Source of the DNA: Nematostella vectensis
Taxonomy: Eukaryota; Cnidaria; Anthozoa; Actiniaria; Edwardsiidae
Length of the DNA stretch: 64,000 nucleotides
Reading direction: 5' to 3'
NCBI RefSeq assembly: GCF_932526225.1
Contig: NC_064043.1
Location: forward strand, 2,749,501 to 2,813,500
Shown here: piece by piece, positions 55,944 to 64,000 of the stretch
Layout of the letters: every line of letters starts with the position of its first letter
Position numbering within the stretch: the stretch's first letter is position 1
The notes under the pieces: generated by a model
Told to the model about the DNA's origin: nothing
The model's database searches: none
What the model saw: only the letters and a program-made list of their open reading frames with translations
Translations under genes and position numbers: made by a program

Positions 55944-58900
55944 ATGACAGAGGAACCACAATGTCAAGCCATGTCTGAACCAGACTGGGCCAAGCCCAGA
56001 GACCCAAACTCTCCACGTAAAGAAGTGAGTAGATACAGTTTAAAACAAAAAACAAATAATCAAACTTGAAACCCTGCGGTGAGTGGCACAGCTGCAGACC
56101 AAGGCAATACCAACCGCCCAGTGCAAGCTTTCATTTTATTCTACTCTGATGTATATGGGTATCTTATATATGTGAATCCCATTCAAGCAAGTTCCACTCA
56201 ACAGCAAATTGTCTAGTCATGTATATATATATATGTCCTTATGGCTTGGTTGTTGTTGTTTTTACTATTTTTAGAAAGCAAAGTCTGTAATTGAGTCATT
56301 GAAGAAGACTGCTTTTGTCCTCGGTACTGCACTAATTTGCTTTGCTGCAGCAAGAAATTCAATTACATGGTTTGTGTTATCATTTAAACTTCCTTGTTTA
56401 AAGTCTTTAGAAAGAGCTAAGAAGTTTCATAAAATAAAATAGCAAATGGGGTATGGAGTCTTGGTTTTGTATTGAGCATTCTTGTTTTGTTCATTTTGAA
56501 AAGTGGTTTTGTGTTGAGCGCTCTTGTTTTTTTACAGAAATGTTAAAAAGTTTTCACAGGCATTTAGAGAAGTGATTTGTGTTTTTTACAGGAATGTTGA
56601 AAAGTTTCCACAGGCATTTCAAGAATTGATGTTGTGTCGAGTGCTCCAGTTTTGTGTTGACCATTCTGCTTGTTTCACAGGCATGTGGAGCGATTCTGGG
56701 GTGCATCGGGTGACTTCTGGCAGACCCGCTGGCGCTGGATACTAGACCTCTTTGGCCATAATGATGTTGCTGTTATTGTTTTAGGTAAAGACCATTTAAA
56801 AGATAATTCTGTGTCTTCCACTTGCTAACCTAGATTCTAAATATTTGTTAGGCACAACCTTGGAGACTTTCTTTGTGTTTTGGTTTGTGAATGCCTTCTT
56901 CCTGTTTATTGACATCACTGGACGGCCAAAGTGGGCATTGAAGTACAAGATCCAAGATGGCCAGAACATGCCGGTATTGAATTTGAATTTCTGCCTCTTA
57001 TCACCATGACCACTGGGGTGTAGCTAGGGGTTGTGGACCTGTCCCAGCCCTACCCCTCTACATTTCCTTTGGCATATCACATGCCATATGTCACATCTAC
57101 AGTCTATCTACTCATATATCAACAGCAGTATGTACCTAGCTAATGACTCACAAGCCTGGTCCTCTTACCCTCACCATGCTTAGCTTGATGCCATAACTAG
57201 GAAAGAGACCTATAGCACTTTTTGTTTATTTAATTGGGTTTGTTTGTCTACTTGAAGGTGGACAAAAAGAAGCTTATCAGAGCCATCAAGGTGGTCCTGT
57301 TCAACCAGCTTGTGGTCGGAGTGGGTTTGACTGCCGCCCTGATACCAGTGTACCGGTGGCGTGGGTGTTCTATTGATGAGAATCTACCTTCTTTCCACTG
57401 GGTGTTGTTTGAGATTGCATGTTTTACCCTGGTTGAAGAGTTTGGCTTTTACTACTCACACAGGTAAAATATATATATTTTTTTCATTTTTTGTGTGTGG
57501 ATATATATGCATACACCAGAAATAAACACTATCTTTTGATATTCTTGGTGAAGGGGTTCATGCTCCCCCCTACCTTCCCCCCCTTAATCACCTTGCTACC
57601 CATGTCCCTTGCTTCCACTGCAAAAAAAAGCCCCCCCCCCCTCAAGCTCCCTTGCTATGTCCTCCTTCACCTGTGCCCCCTTGTCACCCCCCTCCTCACA
57701 CCCCCTTGCCACCCCCTCCTCACACCCCCTTGCCACCCCCCTCCTCACACCCCCTTGTCACCCCCTCCTCACACCCCCTTGCCACCCCCTCCTCACACCC
57801 CCTTGTCACCCCCTCCTCACACCCCCTTGCCACCCCCTCCTCACACCCCCTTGCCACCCCCTTGCCACCCCCTCCTCACACCCCCTTGCCACCCCCTCTT
57901 CACACCCCCTTGCCACCCCCCTCCTCACACCCCCTTGTCACCCCCCTCCTCACACCCCCTTGCCACCCCCTCCTCACACCCCCTTGCCACCCCCTTGCCA
58001 CCCCCTCCTCACACCCCCTTGCCACCCCCTCTTCACACCCCCTTACCACCCCATCCTCACACCCCCTCCTCACACCCCCTCACACCCCCTTACCACCCCA
58101 TCCTCACACCCCCTTGTCACACCCCCTTGCCACCCCCCTTTTCCCCTATTGTCACCCCCTCCTCACACCCCCTTGTCCCCCCTTGTCACCCCCCTCCTCA
58201 CAACCCCTTGTCACCCCCTCCTCACACCCCTTGTCCCCCCTTGTCACCCCCTCCTCACACCCCCTTGTCACCCCCTCCTCACACCCCCTTACCACCCCAT
58301 CCTCACACCCCCTTGCCACCCCCCCTCACACCCCCTTACCACCCCATCCTCACACCCCCTTGTCACACCCCCTTGCCACCCCCCTCACACCCCCTTGCTA
58401 CTCCCTCACACCCCCTTGCCACCCCCTCCTCACACCCCCTTGTCACCCCCTCCTCACACCCCCTTGCTACTCCCTCACACCCCCTTGCCACCCCCTCCTC
58501 ACACCCCCTTGTCACCCCCTCCTCACACCCCCTTGTCACCCCCTCCTCACACACCTTGCTACTCCCTCCTCACACCACATTGCTACTCCCTCCTCACACC
58601 ACATTGCTACTCCCTCCTCACACCACATTGCTACTCCCTCCTCACAGCCCCTTGCTACCCCCTCACACCCCCTTGCCACCCCCTCCTCACACACCTTGCT
58701 ACTCCCTCCTCACACCACATTGCTACTCCCTCCTCACACCCCATTGCTACTCCCTCCTCACACCCCATTGCTACTCCCTCCTCACACCACATTGCTACTC
58801 CCTCCTCACACCACATTGCTACTCCCTCCTCACACCACATTGCTACTCCCTCCTCACACCACATTGCTACTCCCTCCTCACACCACATTGCTACTCCCTC

Positions 58901-60648
58901 ACACCACATTGCTACTCCCTCCTCACACCCCTTGCTACTCCCTCACACCCCTTGCTACTCCCTCACACCACATTGCTACTCCCTCCTCACACCACATTGC
59001 TACTCCCTCACACCACATTGCTACTCCCTCCTCACACCCCTTGCTACTCCCTCACACCACGTTGCTACTCCCTCCTCACACCACATTGCTACTCCCTCCT
59101 CACACCACATTGCCACCCCCTCCTCACACCCCTTGCTACTCCCTCCTCACACCACATTGCTACTCCCTCACACCCCTTGCTACTCCCTCCTCACACCCCT
59201 TGCTACTCCCTCACACCCCTTGCTACTCCCTCACACCCTTTTGCTGATTTTCAAACTACCCCCTACTGACTTGATTCCGTGTGTCGCAGGCTGGCCCATC
59301 ACCCCAAAATCTACAAGTACATTCACAAGCAACACCATGAGTGGACCGCGCCCATTGGCATAGTGTCCATCTATGCCCACCCCCTTGAGCACCTTGTGTC
59401 TAACTTGTGTCCCATTGTGCTTGGCCCTCTGCTGATGGGGTCCCATATTGCCACCGCCTGGTTATGGTTTTCTATCGCCCTGACAACCACAAACATTTCT
59501 CACAGCGGATATCACTTCCCGTTCCTTCCCTCACCTGAGGCCCATGACTTCCATCATTTGAAGTGAGTTACAAATAATGTGAACATGTACAGTTTCTTGC
59601 TAGATTCAGTTTTGCGCTTAAAGTCTGTTGGTCGGCCTTGCGTGTAGGCTACTGTAGGCTCCCAGAATCTGCTTAAAACACCGTGAATTTGAATCCTTCC
59701 TACAATAAGAACGACCCGATTCTATTAAAAAATACAGGGAAAGCTGTATTATCTAATTTTTTGAGAGATTTAAAAATTCAAAACAAAAACGGCAAAAGTA
59801 CGCAAGTTGGATCTGCACATTTAAATGTGCATTGCGTGAAAATAAAATACATTACTAAAAGGCGATTAAATAAATGGGGAAAAAATATCTAGATCAACAG
59901 TAGTTTTGTTGGATATGGAAACATGGATTTTGTTGGATATGGTAGGTTTTTTATCTCTTTTTACCCGTGTCACTTGTTTCTTTGTTTTCACACCTTTTGT
60001 TGTTTTCGAAGCATTCATTTCACAACTCACTCTGGCGCGTATTAAAATTCGCTTGGCCATGCACCTCGTTTAGGATTTATACCCTGATTAGGACAGTGAC
60101 ATCCTCTTTATATTGAATATAGGACGACCACACCCCTGCCCGAGGGTGCTCATGCTCAATAAATAAACCATACAGCCAAGCCTCCAACTTATCACAACAG
60201 GATTTATATTATATTAGGATATTAGGATTTATATTATATTAGAAACAGTATTCTCTAATTCATTTAAAAAATCTCAGGAATACTTATAAGATCTTGGCTT
60301 TAACAGTTCATCCACGTGTTTTCTACAGGTTCAACCAAAACTATGGCGTTCTTGGCGTTAGAATATTAGAAACAATATTCTCAACTCCTTTTTCAAAACC
60401 CTCAAAGGAATACGTATAAGATCTTGGCTTTAACAGTTCACCCTCGTGTTTTCTACAGGTTCAACCAAAACTATGGCGTTCTTGGCGTGCTAGATCGCCT
60501 GCATGGTACGGATATCCAGTTCCGTAACTCCGTGGCGTACGACCGCCACATCATGATGATTGGGCTGACCCCCCTGACGGAGGCTTTTCCAGACAGACCT
60601 AAAAAGGGCTGTAGCCCCAAGAAGGGATGTAGCGATAAGATCGAGTGA
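55944..60648 (+). CDS. FAXDC2: FAXDC2-like fatty acid hydroxylase-superfamily protein
   Basis: Seven exons in phase: 55944-56024, 56275-56369, 56681-56784, 56852-56973, 57258-57463, 59290-59562 and 60459-60648, total 1071 bp, 356 residues (human about 333). It is a multipass membrane di-iron oxygenase-type protein related to sterol C4-methyl oxidase. The histidine clusters are present: SHRLAHHP (about 201-208), HKQHHEW (about 215-221) and HDFHHLKFNQ (about 290-299). Family blocks include FWGASGDFWQ, HWVLFEIACFTLVEE, IYAHPLEHLVSN and YGVLGVLDRLHGTD. Hydrophobic segments lie in exons 2, 4, 5 and 6. Intron 5 holds a 1.6-kb minisatellite. The 3' splice sites of exons 3 and 7 both sit in tandem duplications that create decoy acceptors. 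The start in exon 1 is the first in-frame ATG; the N-terminus is the least certain part. The extreme C-terminus (KKGCSPKKGCSDKIE) is not shared with the human protein. Confidence 0.93.
56536..56690 (+). repeat. Duplicated 3' splice-site region before FAXDC2 exon 3
   Basis: A unit of about 58 bp (ACAGAAATGTTAAAAAG followed by TTTTCACAGGCATTT) is repeated (GGAATGTTGAAAAG, TTTCCACAGGCATTT). Both copies hold an acceptor-like TTYCACAG|GCAT, the same wording as the real acceptor TTTCACAG|GCATGTGG at 56680. Confidence 0.8.
57625..59255 (+). repeat. 24-bp pyrimidine-rich minisatellite in FAXDC2 intron 5, about 65 copies
   Basis: The 5' half has the unit CACACCCCCTTGCCACCCCCTCCT. The 3' half has CACACCACATTGCTACTCCCTCCT. 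Some units are shortened by loss of CCTCCT or of a C. As the period is a multiple of three and stop-free, three overlapping frames of more than 530 codons run through it; they are artefacts. The array ends about 35 bp before the exon 6 acceptor. Confidence 0.95.
60229..60488 (+). repeat. 130-bp tandem duplication covering the FAXDC2 exon 7 acceptor
   Basis: Two copies run from about TATTAGAAACARTATTCTC to CTATGGCGTTCTTGGCGT, offset by exactly 130 bp (acceptor at 60329 and 60459). Each contains the intron end and the first 31 bases of exon 7. Only the second continues into the rest of the exon. Confidence 0.92.
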
Positions 60649-60692
60649 AATGTAATAGCATTTATTGTTGGTTATGAGTCGCAGCTATCAGA

Positions 60693-60698
60693 AATAAA
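60693..60698 (+). terminator. Poly(A) signal for the FAXDC2-like gene
   Basis: AATAAA, 45 bp after the stop codon at 60648. Confidence 0.6.
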
Positions 60699-61354
60699 AA
60701 GGTAAAACAAAGGATAAATATGTGATAGATAGCAGTAAAGTATTTATTATTGATTTTCTATAATATTTTAAGCTTTTTAAAACATCAATTATGCAATAGA
60801 CTGTGCCTATTGATTCGTGTGAATTGAACCTGCTAATATTTAATAAATTAATCTAAAAAAAAATAAAATCGTAGCCGAAATGTATTGCATAGAAAGCTTA
60901 CCCCCCCCCCCCCCTAAAAATGATATTAACCCGCCCCTTATGCGGGGTTTTCATTAGCGATGAAAAAAAGACGGTGAAGGAAAAGGAGAGTAAGACCTTA
61001 CGTTCTTGTAAAAATCTAAAAATTTCACTTCTTCACATGTGTAAGCATTTCATATTTCTGTCGCAGGGCGCCACCGCCCTGTCCTACCCCCTTTCCTCCC
61101 GTCGTTAACAGAACAAAGCGCAAGCTGTTTCCCCGTCCCGCACCACCCCGACAAAGACAGAATTATTTATTCTACACCTTTATTCTGACGACTGCTATTT
61201 GGACAGTGAGGTCCCTTTGGTATATTTATATACAAGAGATAAATTGCTTAGGTTAGGATTATTATTTGCATTCGAAGTGTAAACAGATAGAACCTGCTAT
61301 TTCTGCATTTTCTACACTCTACAAGTGATACAAGGGAAAAAACTCTTCAAGATT
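60699..61354. other. Intergenic, no supported gene
   Basis: A poly-C tract of about 14 residues lies at 60901-60914. A CGCCACCGCCCTGTC stretch sits near 61068. No gene, array or RNA is recognised. Confidence 0.35.
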
Positions 61355-61489
61355 TAGCCTAAGTTCAAACGTCGTATCATCCATGAGCCATATTCAATGC
61401 AAACTAATCGAGTCCATTGTTTCATCTTCAATTGCATGCATTTGAATTGAATACGGCTCATAGATAATACGACGTTTGAACTCAGCCGA
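61355..61489. mobile_element. Foldback (hairpin MITE-like) element
   Basis: The left arm (about 61356-61403) and right arm (about 61440-61488) are inverted copies over about 48 bp. Both read inward AGTTCAAACGTCGTAT, then ATGAGCC, then TATTCAAT. The loop is about 36 bp. There is no coding capacity. Confidence 0.75.
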
Positions 61490-61682
61490 AGAGACTTGTT
61501 AAGACATAGTAGACCTTAACACTCAATTGTACACACACATTGATTCACTAAATTCATATGATAGAAAAATAAAATTGCTTTTTGAATGTCTGAAATAAAC
61601 TCTTTAAAGGAATCAATCGTTTTATATATCTGTACGATATAAGTCCAGTACAAGCTACCCTCTAAGGGGCGCATATGCAATT

Positions 61683-62630
61683 ATCAGATAATACTCTATA
61701 GAAATGGACTACGGAGATGTATGTCTACTTGTGGTCCGCACCAGGTTTCATCTATTCCCATGTCACACCGTTCACGTGACCATAGGAAGCCTATTGGCTA
61801 GTGTGAACCGACCACGTGATCACAGCCAGTCCGTTACAGATGATACTCTATACAAATGGACTACAGAGATGTATGTCTACTTATGGTCCGCACCAGATTC
61901 AGGTTTCATTTATTCCCATGTCACACCGTTCACGTGACCATAGGAAGCCTATTGGCTAGTGTGAACCGACCACGTGATCACAGCCAGTCCGTTACAGATG
62001 ATACTATACAAATGGACTACAGAGATGTATGTCTACTTATGGTCCGCACCAGATTCAGGTTTCATTTATTCCCATGTCACACCGTTCACGTGACCATAGG
62101 AAGCCTATTGGCTAGTGTGAACCGACCACGTGATCACAGCCAGTCCGTTACAGATGATACTCTATACAAATGGACTACAGAGATGTATGTCTACTTATGG
62201 TCCGCACCAGATTCAGGTTTCATTTATTCTCATGTCACACCGTTCACGTGACCATAGGAAGCCTATTGGCTAGTGTAAACCGACCACGTGATCACAGCCA
62301 GTCCGTTACAGATGATACTCTATACAAATGGACTACAGAGATGTATGTCTACTTATGGTCCGCACCAGATTCAGGTTTCATTTATTCCCATGTCACATCG
62401 TTCACGTGACCATAGGAAGCCTATTGGCTAGTGTGAACCGACCACGTGATCACAGCCAGTCCGTTACAGATGATACTCTATACAAATGGACTACAGAGAT
62501 GTATGTCTACTTATGGTCCGCACCAGATTCAGGTTTCATTTATTCCCATGTCACACCGTTCACGTGACCATAGGAAGCCTATTGGCTAGTGTGCACAGAC
62601 CACGTGATCACAGCCAGTCCGTTACTGATG
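61683..62630. repeat. 158-bp satellite, six copies
   Basis: Units start GATGATACTCTATACAAATG and recur at 61841, 61999, 62155, 62313 and so on (one unit is 156 bp through loss of CT). Copies are almost identical, so the array is young. Each unit has two CACGTG palindromes (GTTCACGTGACC and CGACCACGTGATC). All but the first carry TTTATT, which reads AATAAA on the minus strand. The frames it opens are not considered coding. Confidence 0.95.
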
Positions 62631-62671
62631 TGTACGTGTGACCACGCGAGTACCACAGGCTACCCGCTTGC

Positions 62672-64000
62672 CTACTCGTGAATGGGATCAGCATCTGAGA
62701 AGCTAGAGGAGAGTCTGTGACTGTTTCGCGAGGCTGGTAAGGGGGACTCGGGCCCATCACATCCGGGACTGCTAGGGCAGTTGTATAGGCGCCATTGCAG
62801 CTCCTCGTTTTCCAGCGAAAGTCTTTTTAACTTAGCGGACTCCCTCTCCAGCGTAGTCTTTAGCGTTTCTCGTTCCACGGAGAGTTGTCTACAAAACGGG
62901 AAGAGAAAATTACATTTCAGCATACCCGAGGATCCCACGCTATTATATCTGTGGCCGAGTACTACCACAAAGTGCGAGTCTCCGAGTATGTCTTTATTTG
63001 AATGTCATTAAAGTCTTCAGAAAATTTTCTCGAGTCGGTAGGAGCACACTTACCTCTCAAACTTCGACTTGGTCTCAACGACGAACGAGAGCGACTCGTT
63101 TTCCTGTTCCAGTTTCCTGATTCTGTCTGCCTTGGTCCGCAGATGATCCAACTGAAAAAAAATGAGATCAATGTAAACAAAACTACTTCTGGAGGAAACC
63201 CATAAAAAGCTCCCTCCCCTCCTCTTCTGACCCCTCTCCCACCGAGGGGCTCTTTTGCTCTACCTCAATCGGTTCCCTGCCCCCTTTCTTCCCTCCCCCT
63301 TAGAGCTCTGTTGCCATTCCCTCCTCTCCACGAAGACCTCTGTCTATCTTACCTCCATTGGTCCCTTGCCATTTTGTCCCCTGCCAATGAGAGGTCTGCT
63401 GCCCTTCCTTCCAACAGGTCCTCGCCCGCTAACACCTCCCCCGAAAAGCCCTGTTACACCTACCTCCATCTTGGCTTCCATGCGGTCCTTTCTCAGCTGC
63501 TTGATCTCATCGTTCTTCATATCCAGCACAGCCTTCATGCTCGCCAGTTCGTCCGGAAGGCTCTTGTATTTCTCGATAGCGTCCTGTGGCACGAAGGTTA
63601 CAGCAAGTGATCAGAACAAGCCATCGACGCTTTGTTATCCACTCTGGTGTGCAGTATGTACCGCGTATCCATTCTTGTTCTATGAGACGTCTCGTGTAAC
63701 AACAATGATTTCAATCTCTTATGCAAGACTATGTACTTGGATAGCCTCGATAGTTCGTAAAGCAAACTTACGTATTGATAGTCATGTCGTCGACAAACTC
63801 AAAGGTAGCAAAGAGACTTTGATCCGCCTAGCTTTCGCTGGAGGAGGTCTTACCTGAATTCTATTCTCGATGTCTTGTTCAGTCTCCTCTTGCAACCTCT
63901 GCAACTTAATGTTGAGTGAAGTGCACTCACTTGTGACCGAGAACAGTTTGGTCTGCGTATAAGCAAAATCTGGGTCACAATCCTTTACATTACTGTTTCC
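62672..64000 (-). CDS. MTUS1/ATIP-like microtubule-associated coiled-coil protein, C-terminal part (runs off the window)
   Basis: Four minus-strand exons: 64000-63854 (continues beyond the window), 63583-63464, 63151-63054 and 62888-62672, in consistent phase, giving the last 193 or so residues. The sequence is a long coiled coil. SLPDELASMKAVLDMKNDEI corresponds to the MTUS1 stretch SLKAVLDIKNEK, and KRLSLENEELQWRLYN near the C-terminus matches NKRLSMENEELLWKLHN, followed as in MTUS1 by a proline/serine-rich tail (SSPGCDGPESPLPASRNS). MTUS/ATIP proteins bind microtubules through this coiled coil. MTUS1 and MTUS2 cannot be separated here, and an invertebrate single-copy ancestor is likely. 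The nearest minus-strand poly(A) hexamer (62544-62539) lies in the adjacent satellite. Partial at its 5' end. Confidence 0.85.

Noticed and set aside
57491-59363. Three overlapping plus-strand ORFs of 530-590 codons rich in proline, histidine, leucine and serine
   Set aside because: They are read-throughs of the stop-free 24-bp minisatellite in FAXDC2 intron 5; all three frames are open and the peptides only mirror the repeat.

Overview
This is a nuclear window from an animal genome. The genes are split by many GT-AG introns and use eukaryotic poly(A) hexamers, and a LINE of the CR1/jockey kind is present. The proteins are animal ones: RPN1, FANCF-like, ATRX with an ADD domain, GLIS2-like, FAXDC2-like and an MTUS1-like C-terminus. 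ATRX with an intact ADD domain, the intron-rich structure and the transposon types fit an invertebrate, most plausibly a sea-anemone-like cnidarian. That assignment is inference; nothing here fixes the species.

Layout. 1-10.8 kb is gene-poor: a 37-bp minisatellite (about 870-2165), two small head-to-head ORFs that look like distant paralogues (3405-3767 minus, 6940-7272 plus), a palindromic MITE-like element (5491-5862) and a 25-bp minisatellite (about 8440-9090). 10.8-15.1 kb (minus) is one long exon for a secreted SGNH-hydrolase-like protein with a repeat-rich N-terminal half. 17.2-25.1 kb (plus) is ribophorin I, whose second intron holds an antisense LINE with an uninterrupted 1132-codon ORF. 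26.3-30.0 kb (plus) is a five-exon FANCF-like gene. 31.1-49.8 kb (plus) is a complete 20-exon ATRX gene of about 2134 codons, its introns carrying MITEs, a LINE relic and two minisatellites. 51.8-53.8 kb (minus) is a GLIS2-like zinc-finger gene. 55.9-60.6 kb (plus) is a seven-exon FAXDC2-like gene with a 1.6-kb pyrimidine-rich 24-bp minisatellite in intron 5. 61.7-62.6 kb is a 158-bp satellite. 62.7-64.0 kb (minus) is the 3' end of an MTUS1/ATIP-like coiled-coil gene that runs off the window.

The genes are ordinary, functionally unrelated neighbours rather than an operon or a single system: protein N-glycosylation (RPN1), DNA crosslink repair (FANCF-like), chromatin remodelling (ATRX), transcription (GLIS), lipid/sterol hydroxylation (FAXDC2) and microtubule association (MTUS-like). 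I do not see a single new multi-gene system. The most interesting points are the multi-exon FANCF-like gene, the unrecognised pair of small ORFs, the intact antisense LINE, the duplicated splice acceptors in FAXDC2, and repeat arrays with higher-order structure. Exon boundaries were placed by eye from splice signals, reading phase and family similarity recalled from memory. No alignment or database search was run.
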